Shown here: positions 1 to 5,209 of the stretch, piece after piece | How the letters are laid out: each line of letters starts with the position of its first letter | How positions within the stretch are numbered: the stretch's first letter is position 1 | Source: Pseudomonadota bacterium | GTDB lineage: Bacteria; Pseudomonadota; Gammaproteobacteria; Steroidobacterales; Woeseiaceae | Assembly (NCBI GenBank): GCA_022360335.1 | Contig: JAKSCZ010000237.1 | Span: 1 to 6,175, forward strand | Length of the DNA: 6,175 bases | Reading direction: 5' to 3' | Notes under the pieces: model-generated | The model's input: only the letters and a program-made list of their open reading frames with translations | Database searches by the model: none | What the model was told of the DNA's origin: nothing | Made by a program: the position numbers and the translations under genes

Positions 1-386
1 AGCGGCAGCGAGCCGTCGTCGGCCGTGACCGTCTCGTAGGCGATCGCCGTCGTCCCGGATTCGACGAGCGCGGCGGTCTGCTCGGGGTCGGGGGCGAGGT
101 GCAGGTAGGTGAACAGCACCTGGCCCGGACGCAGCATCTCGCACTCGGGCAGCTGCGGTTCCTTGACCTTGACGATCATCTCGGCGCCGTCGAAGACTTC
201 CTGCGCCGTGCCGGCGACCGTTGCGCCGGCCGTCTCGTAGTCCGCGTCCGTGACGCCGATGCCGGCGCCGGCGTTCGTCTCGACGACGACCTCGTGGCCG
301 TCGTGAACGACTTCGTGCACGCCCGCGGGCGTCATGCCGACGCGGAATTCGAGGGTCTTTATCTCTTTGGGTACGCCGATCTTCAT
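1..386 (-). CDS. ald: Alanine dehydrogenase, N-terminal part (cut by window edge)
   Basis: NAD-dependent L-alanine dehydrogenase, interconverting L-alanine with pyruvate plus ammonium in the cytoplasm. The first 128 residues are visible; the family is about 370 residues, so the Rossmann NAD-binding domain lies beyond the window. The opening MKIGVPKEIKTLEFRVGMTP is the family's hallmark N-terminus. Residues known as substrate-binding or catalytic in characterised Ald proteins fall at the same numbers here: Arg15 (EFRVGMTP), Lys75 (VKVKEPQ) and His96 (TYLHLA). The ATG at 386-384 is preceded by a GGAGAG ribosome-binding site. The gene is transcribed away from an Lrp/AsnC regulator, a pairing known from AldR/ald systems, so alanine-responsive control is likely (inference). 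A transhydrogenase alpha subunit is related, but the N-terminus fits Ald better. The visible part shows no defect. Confidence 0.95.
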   Translation of the reverse strand, partial: MKIGVPKEIKTLEFRVGMTPAGVHEVVHDGHEVVVETNAGAGIGVTDADYETAGATVAGTAQEVFDGAEMIVKVKEPQLPECEMLRPGQVLFTYLHLAPDPEQTAALVESGTTAIAYETVTADDGSLP

Positions 387-422
387 GGCTCTCTCCGGAC
401 CGTGAAATCGCTTTCTCTGGAA

Positions 423-442
423 ACCATATTAGTCCGGATGGT
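423..442. promoter_or_regulatory. Candidate operator dyad overlapping the ald -10
   Basis: Five-base inverted arms ACCAT (423-427) and ATGGT (438-442) flank a 10-bp spacer. On the minus strand a -10-like TAATAT (431-426) lies inside the dyad, about 40 nt before the ald start codon, with no good -35 at normal spacing. That arrangement suits an activated promoter with a regulator bound at or near the -10/-35 region. This is inference; short arms like these can arise by chance. Confidence 0.3.
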
Positions 443-476
443 ACGGCACGCACTTGCAAACGCAGCAGCTTTTTCC

Positions 477-506
477 TTGATTAATCGAATTTTCTGCGGT
501 TATTCT
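477..506 (+). promoter_or_regulatory. Candidate sigma70-like promoter of the Lrp-family gene
   Basis: TTGATT (477-482) matches 4 of 6 bases of the -35 consensus. TATTCT (501-506) matches 4 of 6 of the -10, with an 18-bp spacer, in the most AT-rich part of the gap. Transcription would start near 513, giving a short leader of about 17 nt that still includes the ribosome-binding site. The match is modest. Confidence 0.35.
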
Positions 507-518
507 TCGTTTTTACGC

Positions 519-522
519 AGGA
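519..522 (+). promoter_or_regulatory. Ribosome-binding site of the Lrp-family gene
   Basis: AGGA lies 7 nt before the ATG at 530. This supports that start over any other start codon nearby. Confidence 0.6.
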
Positions 523-529
523 TTCTTGC

Positions 530-991
530 ATGATACCCGATCGCTACGACAAGTCGATTCTCGAGGCGCTGCAAAAGGACGGCCGCATCAGCAACGTGCA
601 GCTGGCCCAGCTCGTGAATCTCTCGGAGTCGGCTACGCTGCGGCGCGTGCGCGCGCTCGAGGAGGCCGGTTTCATCGACCGCTACGTGGCGCTGCTCGGC
701 CAGAACGCGGCGGGACTGCCCGGCAACGTCTTCGTGCAGATCGGCCTGCACCGCGAGGTGGAGGCCGAGCTCTCGGCGTTCGAGGACGCCGTGCGCGGGA
801 TACCCGAGGTCATGGAGTGCTACCTGATGTCCGGCGAGTTCGACTACCTGCTGCGCGTCGTCGTCGCCGACATGGCCGACTTCGAGCGCATCCACAAGGA
901 GTCGCTGACCCGCCTGCCCGGCGTCGCGCGGGTCAACTCGAGCTTCGCCATCCGGACCGTGCGGCGAAAAACGGAATTGCCGTTGAGGTAA
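530..991 (+). CDS. Lrp/AsnC-family transcriptional regulator
   Basis: A 153-residue DNA-binding regulator of the leucine-responsive/AsnC (feast-famine) family, which form dimers to octamers and sense amino acids. The N-terminal winged helix-turn-helix spans about residues 5-60, with the typical pattern KSILEALQKDGRISNVQLAQ, the recognition helix SESATLRRVRALEE and AGFIDRYVALL. The C-terminal RAM effector domain spans about 65-145 and contains the family signature around MSGEFDYLLRVVVADMADFE. Length is normal for the family. The start is set by AGGA at 519-522. Divergent orientation from ald suggests an AldR-like regulator responding to alanine (inference). The branched-chain-linked BkdR/Lrp types are close in sequence and cannot be excluded. 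The next gene, egtB, begins only 29 nt downstream with no terminator visible, so egtBD may be read from the same promoter. Confidence 0.93.
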   Translation: MIPDRYDKSILEALQKDGRISNVQLAQLVNLSESATLRRVRALEEAGFIDRYVALLGQNAAGLPGNVFVQIGLHREVEAELSAFEDAVRGIPEVMECYLMSGEFDYLLRVVVADMADFERIHKESLTRLPGVARVNSSFAIRTVRRKTELPLR

Positions 992-1020
992 GCTAGCGCC
1001 AAACCCCCGGCCCCGAACCC

Positions 1021-2247
1021 GTGAAATCCCTGCATCGACAATACGAAGAGGTACGAACCGCCTCGCTCGACCTCGTGCGCGACCTGCAATTGGAGCACGT
1101 CGGCGTGCAGACCATGCCCGACGTCAGCCCGACGAAGTGGCACCTCGCGCACGTCACCTGGTTCTTCGAGCGCTTCGTGCTCGAGCCGGCGGGGATCGAA
1201 CGGCTCGACGACGAGTATCACTACCTGTTCAACTCCTATTACAACTCGGCCGGCGACATGCACCCGCGGCCGAAGCGCGGGGAGATCGAGCGCCCGGCCT
1301 ACGACGAAGTGCTCGATTACCGCGCGCGCGTGGACGAACGGATGGCGCGCGCGTTCGATGCCGGGCGCATCGGAGAGGCGGCGCAGCAGGTGCTCGTCCT
1401 CGGTCTCCACCACGAACAGCAGCACCAGGAGCTGATGCTCACCGACATCAAGCACGTGCTGGCGCAGGACCCGGAGGAGCCGGCCGCGCGATCGGGCCTC
1501 GAGACGGTCCCGGACACCGCAGGTCCGGCCGGCAACTCCGCGTTCTCGGAAGGAGCGTCCGGCATCGTGCGCATCGGGCATGACGGCGGCGGCTTCGCGT
1601 TCGACAACGAATCGCCGGCGCACGACGCCTTGCTCCATCCTCACGCCATCGGCAATCGTCTCGTAACCAACGGCGAATACCGGGCGTTCATCGCCGCGGG
1701 CGGCTACGAGGACCCGATGCTGTGGCTGTCGGACGGCTGGGCGGCGCTCAACGAACGCGGCTGGAACCGTCCGCTGTACTGGGACGAGGCGCTCGAGACC
1801 GAGTTCACGCTGGGCGGGCGCCGCGGGATCGACGACGGCGCTCCGGTCACGCACGTCAGTTACTACGAGGCGGACGCGTTCGCCCGCTGGGCCGGGGCCC
1901 GCCTGCCGACGGAATTCGAGTGGGAGCACGCGGCCCGCAGCGAGCCGCCGGACGGCAACCTGTGCGGCCGGCACGCCTGGCACCCGGTTCCGGGTAAGGG
2001 CCGGCAATTCATCGGCGACGTGTGGGAGTGGACCTCGTCCGCTTACGCGCCCTACCCGGGCTTCCGGCCGCTCGCCGGCTCGCTCGGCGAGTACAACGGC
2101 AAATTCATGTGCAATCAGATGACCGTGCGCGGCGGTTCCTGCGTGACGCCCGACGATCACATCCGCCCGACTTACAGGAGCTTCTTCTACCCGGACGCCC
2201 GCTGGCAGTTCCTCGGTTTCCGCCTGGCGCGGGACGCGCATGTCTGA
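1021..2247 (+). CDS. egtB: EgtB-type ergothioneine sulfoxide synthase
   Basis: A non-haem iron enzyme that uses O2 to join a thiol donor (gamma-Glu-Cys or Cys) to hercynine, forming the C-S bond of ergothioneine. The 408 residues contain an N-terminal DinB-like domain (about 5-160) with the iron-ligand elements HLAH (His41/His44) and HX3HXE at His131-Glu137 (HEQQHQE). A C-terminal FGE-sulfatase-type domain follows (about 180-405), with THVSYYEADAFARW, LPTEFEWE, GDVWEWTSSAY, VRGGSCVTP and RWQFLGFRLAR. The start is GTG: an in-frame TAG at 994-996 rules out anything earlier, and the next ATG is residue 32, too close to His44. No Shine-Dalgarno is visible, so coupling to the regulator upstream is possible. 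The gene overlaps egtD by 8 nt. A Tyr73-Tyr74 pair (FNSYYNS) may indicate a cysteine-using subtype (inference). Function is well supported; thiol preference is not settled. Confidence 0.93.
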   Translation: MKSLHRQYEEVRTASLDLVRDLQLEHVGVQTMPDVSPTKWHLAHVTWFFERFVLEPAGIERLDDEYHYLFNSYYNSAGDMHPRPKRGEIERPAYDEVLDYRARVDERMARAFDAGRIGEAAQQVLVLGLHHEQQHQELMLTDIKHVLAQDPEEPAARSGLETVPDTAGPAGNSAFSEGASGIVRIGHDGGGFAFDNESPAHDALLHPHAIGNRLVTNGEYRAFIAAGGYEDPMLWLSDGWAALNERGWNRPLYWDEALETEFTLGGRRGIDDGAPVTHVSYYEADAFARWAGARLPTEFEWEHAARSEPPDGNLCGRHAWHPVPGKGRQFIGDVWEWTSSAYAPYPGFRPLAGSLGEYNGKFMCNQMTVRGGSCVTPDDHIRPTYRSFFYPDARWQFLGFRLARDAHV

Positions 2248-3163
2248 CGAACTGGCGTCCATCCTCGCGGGCCTGCGCCGCCCGCAGAAGACGATCTCCC
2301 CGAAGTACTTCTACGACGAGGCCGGTTCCCGGCTGTTCGAGGAGATCACGCGCCTGCCCGAGTATTACCTGACCGCGACCGAACTCGGCATCATGCAGGC
2401 GCACATCGGCGAGATGGCGGACCTGATCGGCGAACGGGCCAGCCTGATCGAATTCGGCGCCGGCTCGGGCATGAAGACGCGCATGCTGCTTCAACACATG
2501 CACTCGCCGGCCGTCTACGTGCCGGTCGACATCTCCGGGGACCACCTCATCGACAGCCAGCGCAGCATCCAGGCCGACTTTCCGGACGTCGAGGTCATCC
2601 CCGTGGCGGCCGACTTCCTGCACCCGTTCGAGCTGCCGCGGCCGCGGACCATGCCGCTCAGGAACGTCGTCTACTTTCCGGGCTCCACGATCGGCAACTT
2701 CGAGTACGAGGACGCATTGCGCCTGCTGCGCGTAATGCACACCGAAGCGGCCGACGGCGGCGCGCTGCTGATCGGCGCGGACCTGCAGAAGGACCCCGCC
2801 GTCATCGAGGCGGCCTATAACGACGGCGCGGGCGTCACGGCCCGGTTCAACCTGAACATGCTGCGCCACCTCAACCGCGAGTTCGGCAGCGATTTCGACC
2901 TGGACGCGTTCGAACACCGCGCGACCTACGATCGCGACGAGCGCCGCGTCGTCGTCGAGCTCGTCAGTCGCCGCAGGCAGGTCGTCGCGATCGGCGGCGC
3001 GCAGATCCCGTTCGGCGAGGGCGAGTCGATCGTCACCGAGTATTCGCACAAGTACTCGCTGGACGGCTTCGCCGGGATGGCGGGCGAGGCGGGCTTCGCC
3101 GTCGAACGCGTGTGGACCGACCCGCGGCGCTGGTTCAGCGTGCACTACTGCACGAGACCGTAG
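2240..3163 (+). CDS. egtD: L-histidine N-alpha-methyltransferase EgtD
   Basis: A SAM-dependent methyltransferase that trimethylates the alpha-amino group of histidine to hercynine, the substrate of EgtB. The 307 residues are slightly shorter than mycobacterial EgtD (about 320). The SAM-binding glycine loop is IEFGAGSGMKTR (70-81), followed by YVPVDIS and FPGSTIGNFE (about 146-155). Residues aligned to those shown to bind histidine in mycobacterial EgtD are present with a constant offset: Tyr43 (LPEYY), Asn153 (STIGN), Tyr193 (AYND), Glu267 and Ser269 (TEYSHKY). The ATG lies inside the end of egtB (8-nt overlap, ATG at 2240, egtB TGA at 2245), so the two are translationally coupled. The stop TAG (3161-3163) and final codons fall inside the first REP repeat, so the C-terminus ends in repeat-derived sequence. 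All key residues are intact. Confidence 0.96.
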   Translation: MSDELASILAGLRRPQKTISPKYFYDEAGSRLFEEITRLPEYYLTATELGIMQAHIGEMADLIGERASLIEFGAGSGMKTRMLLQHMHSPAVYVPVDISGDHLIDSQRSIQADFPDVEVIPVAADFLHPFELPRPRTMPLRNVVYFPGSTIGNFEYEDALRLLRVMHTEAADGGALLIGADLQKDPAVIEAAYNDGAGVTARFNLNMLRHLNREFGSDFDLDAFEHRATYDRDERRVVVELVSRRRQVVAIGGAQIPFGEGESIVTEYSHKYSLDGFAGMAGEAGFAVERVWTDPRRWFSVHYCTRP

Positions 3164-3182
3164 GAGCGGCTTCAGCCGCGAA
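3154..3182. repeat. REP-like palindromic repeat, copy 1 (contains egtD stop)
   Basis: The core GTAGGAGCGGCTTCAGCCGC plus GAA (3160-3182) can form a 6-bp stem GCGGCT/AGCCGC (3166-3171 with 3174-3179) over a TC turn. A 29-bp stretch including the GAGACC prefix is identical to 3257-3285. The egtD stop codon TAG at 3161-3163 is part of the repeat. Such elements are common intergenic repeats in gammaproteobacteria (known) and are spread by REP-associated tyrosine transposases. Confidence 0.85.
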
Positions 3183-3191
3183 GAAACCGCG

Positions 3192-3207
3192 GGAACGGCT
3201 TCAGCCC
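3192..3207. repeat. Degenerate REP half-copy
   Basis: GGAACGGCTTCAGCCC differs from the REP core GGAGCGGCTTCAGCCG at two positions. It sits between full copies 1 and 2, and the base changes weaken its stem. It suggests decay of an older copy or duplication of a composite unit. Confidence 0.55.
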
Positions 3208-3230
3208 GTAGGAGCGGCTTCAGCCGCGAA
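3208..3230. repeat. REP-like palindromic repeat, copy 2
   Basis: An identical 23-bp core to copies 1 and 3. Together with the following GAAACCGCGGGAACG, 38 bp (3208-3245) are identical to 3160-3197, so copies 1 and 2 are a direct tandem duplication with a 48-bp period. Confidence 0.85.
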
Positions 3231-3256
3231 GAAACCGCGGGAACGACCAGCCCCAA

Positions 3257-3285
3257 GAGACCGTAGGAGCGGCTTCAGCCGCGAA
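3257..3285. repeat. REP-like palindromic repeat, copy 3
   Basis: Identical over 29 bp to 3154-3182, including the GAGACC bases that in copy 1 encode the last residues of EgtD. That prefix implies that a segment including the end of egtD was duplicated to this place, or that the element is longer than the usual core. It is followed directly by the hairpin at 3287-3312. Confidence 0.85.
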
Positions 3286-3286
3286 G

Positions 3287-3312
3287 GAGATAAGGTAACT
3301 GTCCCTTATCTC
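3287..3312. repeat. 9-bp perfect hairpin at the convergent egtD/yggX junction
   Basis: GAGATAAGG (3287-3295) and CCTTATCTC (3304-3312) form a perfect 9-bp stem with an 8-nt loop (TAACTGTC). The yggX stop codon (TTA on the plus strand, 3306-3308) lies in the right arm. It could stop transcription from both sides, but it has no T-tract on either strand, so a classic intrinsic terminator is not supported. Its core GGTAACTGTCCCTTAT resembles the arm GGTGACTGACACCTTT of the palindrome inside mutY, which hints at a shared repeat family. Confidence 0.7.
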
Positions 3313-3578
3313 TCCGGCGGCACGAACTCCTTCGGCGCGGCCGAGCCTTCCCCGAAGAAGAACTTCTCCATCTCGGCCTCGAGAAACTTGCGCGCCTCCG
3401 GCTCGACCGGCGTCAGGCGGTACTCGTTGATGAGCATGGTCTGGTGCGCGAGCCAGCGCTGCCAGGCTTCCTTGGAGACCTTGTCGTAGATGCGCTGCCC
3501 GAGTTCGCCCGGGTACGGTGCGAAGTCCAGGCCCTCGGCGCCTTCGCCGAGCATGACGCAATTAATCGTGCGAGCCAT
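3306..3578 (-). CDS. yggX: Probable Fe(2+)-trafficking protein YggX
   Basis: A small 90-residue cytoplasmic protein of the YggX family, which in enterobacteria helps protect Fe-S clusters from oxidative damage and is linked to iron trafficking. The family pattern is complete: MARTINCVMLGEGAEGLDF with the conserved Cys7, then YPGELGQRIYD, SKEAWQRWLAHQTMLINEYRL, and a C-terminal EMEKFFFGE. Length equals the E. coli protein (about 91). The ATG at 3578 overlaps the end of mutY by 17 nt, the same gene order as mutY-yggX in E. coli, so it is co-translated with MutY, itself a 4Fe-4S enzyme. The last codon and stop fall in the 3287-3312 hairpin, possibly replacing a slightly longer native tail. Confidence 0.96.
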   Translation of the reverse strand: MARTINCVMLGEGAEGLDFAPYPGELGQRIYDKVSKEAWQRWLAHQTMLINEYRLTPVEPEARKFLEAEMEKFFFGEGSAAPKEFVPPER

Positions 3579-4647
3579 TTCGAAGCTGTTCCATCAAGCG
3601 CCTGACCGGCGCGGCCACGCCGCCCGGGGGGGTGTCGTCGAACCGGTGCCATGCGACATCGGCGGAATCGGCTACTTTACTCAAAGGCGCATCGATGCGC
3701 ACGACAATCGGGCGGATGTCGAGATCGTAGTGGCTGAAGCTGTGGCGCAGCACCTGCCACGACTCGACCTCGACCGGCTCACCGCCGAACGTGTCGCGAC
3801 ACCATGCGTCGACGTCGTCCACCTCGGGAAGGCTCCAGAGGCCGCCCCAGATGCCCGCCTCGGGGCGCCGCTCGAGATACACGTGGCCGTCGAAGCTCGC
3901 GAGCACCATCGTCGTCGACCGGAGCGGCTTCGCCTTCTTCGGCTTGCGCCCCGGAAATTGGGTGACTGACACCTTTGGATCGAGTCTAAAGGTGTCAGTC
4001 ACCCTATTCAGGGCCCGGCAGTCGGCGGCGACCGGGCAGCGGTCGCAGGCGGGGTCCGAGCGCGTGCAGAGCGTCGCGCCGAGGTCCATGATCGCCTGCG
4101 TGTAGTCGGCGACGCGCGTTTCCGGCGTGTTGCGCTCCGCAATCCGCCACAGCCTGTTGGCGACGGCCGCCGTGCCGGGCCAGCCCTCGACGGCCTCGTG
4201 GCGCGCGAGCACCCGCTTCGCATTGCCGTCGAGGATCGGGTGCCGCCGGTCCATGGCCAGCGCCAGGATCGCGCCGGCCGTCGAGCGCCCGATACCGGGC
4301 AGGGCCATCGCGGTCTCGAGCCGGTCCGGGAATACGCCGCCGTAGTCGTCGCGGATCACCGCCGCCGCCCTGTGCAGGTTGCGGGCGCGCGCATAGTAGC
4401 CGAGCCCCGACCAGTGCCGCAGCACCTCGTCCCGTCCGGCGTCGGCGAGTGCGTTCACGGTCGGGAAACGCGCCATGAAGCGCTCGAAGTACGGGATGAC
4501 CGTCTGCACCTGCGTCTGCTGCAGCATGACCTCGGACACCCATATGCGGTACGGATCTTTCGACTGCTGCCACGGCAGGTCCCTGCGGCCGTGCACGTCG
4601 AACCACGCCAGCAGGCGTACGGCGAAGTCAGTCCCGGCGTTCGTCAC
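3562..4647 (-). CDS. mutY: A/G-specific adenine DNA glycosylase MutY with inserted palindrome-encoded segment
   Basis: Base-excision repair enzyme that removes adenine mispaired with 8-oxoguanine. From the GTG start at 4647 the product is 361 residues. Visible features are catalytic Glu39 (WVSEVMLQQTQV), the helix-hairpin-helix LPGIGRSTAGAI (116-127), catalytic Asp140 (PILDGNAKR), the 4Fe-4S ligands Cys194-X6-Cys201-X2-Cys204-X5-Cys210, and a C-terminal NUDIX-like 8-oxoG-recognition domain with RHSFSHYDL. I chose the GTG because GGGAG lies 5 nt before it and the protein then aligns with E. coli MutY from its N-terminus; a TTG at 4671 also opens the frame. The gene overlaps the upstream gene by 20 nt and yggX by 17 nt. 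Oddity: residues 215-230 are encoded by a palindromic element, making the linker after Cys210 about 10 residues longer than in E. coli. All catalytic residues are intact, so activity is expected. Confidence 0.96.
   Translation of the reverse strand: MTNAGTDFAVRLLAWFDVHGRRDLPWQQSKDPYRIWVSEVMLQQTQVQTVIPYFERFMARFPTVNALADAGRDEVLRHWSGLGYYARARNLHRAAAVIRDDYGGVFPDRLETAMALPGIGRSTAGAILALAMDRRHPILDGNAKRVLARHEAVEGWPGTAAVANRLWRIAERNTPETRVADYTQAIMDLGATLCTRSDPACDRCPVAADCRALNRVTDTFRLDPKVSVTQFPGRKPKKAKPLRSTTMVLASFDGHVYLERRPEAGIWGGLWSLPEVDDVDAWCRDTFGGEPVEVESWQVLRHSFSHYDLDIRPIVVRIDAPLSKVADSADVAWHRFDDTPPGGVAAPVRRLMEQLRNGSHD
3956..4008. repeat. Palindromic element inserted in frame within mutY
   Basis: Perfect 17-bp inverted arms, GGGTGACTGACACCTTT at 3960-3976 and its reverse complement at 3988-4004, flank an 11-bp centre (3977-3987). 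Two centre pairs (3978/3986 and 3979/3985) can extend the stem past one mismatch, and three outer pairs (3956-3958 with 4006-4008) extend it past one mismatch on the other side. On the mutY strand it reads as RVTDTFRLDPKVSVTQ (residues 215-230) with no stop. A palindrome this long is not expected in coding sequence, and it sits in a domain linker, as expected for a tolerated insertion. Confidence 0.88.
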
Positions 4648-5209
4648 CCGATCTCCCGACGGATTGCGCAACCGCCTCGATGCGATCGAGCGCCCTACCG
4701 CCTTCCCTGCGCAGTTTGCGTTTGATCATGAACGGCCCGATCGCGGGCGGCACCCAGAAAGCCGGCTTCATGTACAGCGTATAGACGACGACCGTGCCGC
4801 CGTCCTCCTCGTGGAACTCCCAGGTCTCGTTGCTGACCTCGAAGTCGCTGCGTTCGGGATCCGCGAAGGCGCGCAGCACGCTGTTACGCTCCCGCTCGAC
4901 GTAACCCCGGCGCGTCAGCGACACGCAGAAGAACAGCACGCAGCCCCTGTTCCTGACGTAGAAACCCGGCCGGCCCGACTCGTCGGCTTCGAGGTCGCGC
5001 GCCTCGACGATCGCGCTCGAAAAGCGCTCGGAGTAGTCCCACCGGCTGAACACCCGGTAGGTCGACGGCAGCCCCGCATCGAACCAGACCGTCGACACCA
5101 TCGTGTAATGGCCGTCTTCGTATTCGACGGTGAGGCTGCGCATCTCGGCGGCGAGCGTCGCGTCCGATACCGCGAAAGGGATCAGGATTGCCGCAAGGAC
5201 GCGTTTCAT
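4628..5209 (-). CDS. Exported SRPBCC/START-like protein, function unknown
   Basis: A 193-residue protein beginning with a signal peptide (MKRVLAAILIPFAVSDATLA, probable cleavage after Ala20 or Ala21), so it is likely periplasmic. The remainder looks like an SRPBCC/polyketide-cyclase/START-type ligand-binding fold: alternating beta strands (YTMVSTVWFDAGLPSTYRVF, NETWEFHEEDGGTVVVYTLY) and a C-terminal helix preceded by FWVPPAIGPFMIKRKL, a pattern seen in COQ10/RatA-like members. That family assignment is from pattern recognition, not alignment. It has two close cysteines (GCVLFFCVSL). Its ATG shares one base with the stop of the AsmA-family gene upstream (TGATG), and its end overlaps mutY by 20 nt, so it is translated as part of that operon. 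A role in lipid or envelope handling with the AsmA-like protein is only a guess from context. Confidence 0.8.
   Translation of the reverse strand: MKRVLAAILIPFAVSDATLAAEMRSLTVEYEDGHYTMVSTVWFDAGLPSTYRVFSRWDYSERFSSAIVEARDLEADESGRPGFYVRNRGCVLFFCVSLTRRGYVERERNSVLRAFADPERSDFEVSNETWEFHEEDGGTVVVYTLYMKPAFWVPPAIGPFMIKRKLRREGGRALDRIEAVAQSVGRSGDERRD
4653..4657 (-). promoter_or_regulatory. Ribosome-binding site deciding the mutY start
   Basis: On the minus strand GGGAG ends 5 nt before GTG at 4647-4645, within the last codons of the upstream gene. This favours the GTG over the TTG at 4671. Confidence 0.6.

Larger units (their letters stand above)
387..529. promoter_or_regulatory. Divergent ald / lrp-type regulator intergenic region
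   Basis: This 143-bp non-coding gap is clearly more AT-rich than its surroundings, especially 471-515, and must hold the promoters of both divergent genes. It contains several short dyads: ACCAT/ATGGT arms at 423-427 and 438-442, a GATTAATC palindrome at 479-486, TTGCAA at 454-459, and CTGCG/CGCAG arms at 494-498 and 516-520. Lrp/AsnC proteins usually bind several AT-centred imperfect dyads in such gaps and autoregulate, so these are candidate operators. No single one is long enough to be convincing alone. Confidence 0.7.

Noticed and set aside
992..1020. Separate promoter for egtB in the gap after the regulator
   Set aside because: The 29-nt gap is C-rich, with no -10 or -35-like hexamers.
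844..2262. Long minus-strand open frame (472 codons) opposite egtB, and a similar one at 2105-3256 opposite egtD
   Set aside because: Both lie wholly opposite well-identified genes, have low-complexity Arg/Ala/Val-rich translations with no recognisable domain, and are the usual by-product of high-GC codon use.
3154..3285. REP cluster as a CRISPR array
   Set aside because: Only three full copies, uneven spacers that are themselves repeated, and no cas genes; the unit is a typical gammaproteobacterial REP.
3287..3312. Hairpin as a standard intrinsic terminator
   Set aside because: The stem is perfect, but there is no run of T after it on either strand and the stem is not especially GC-rich. 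I list it as a repeat that might still reduce read-through.
3920..3934. GGAGCGGCTTCGCC within mutY resembling the REP core
   Set aside because: It encodes part of the conserved KKAKPLRS linker and lacks the second stem arm; chance similarity is more likely.
4648..4671. Longer mutY from a TTG at 4671-4669
   Set aside because: The GTG at 4647 has a good GGGAG ribosome-binding site and matches the E. coli N-terminus; the extra eight residues have no family support.
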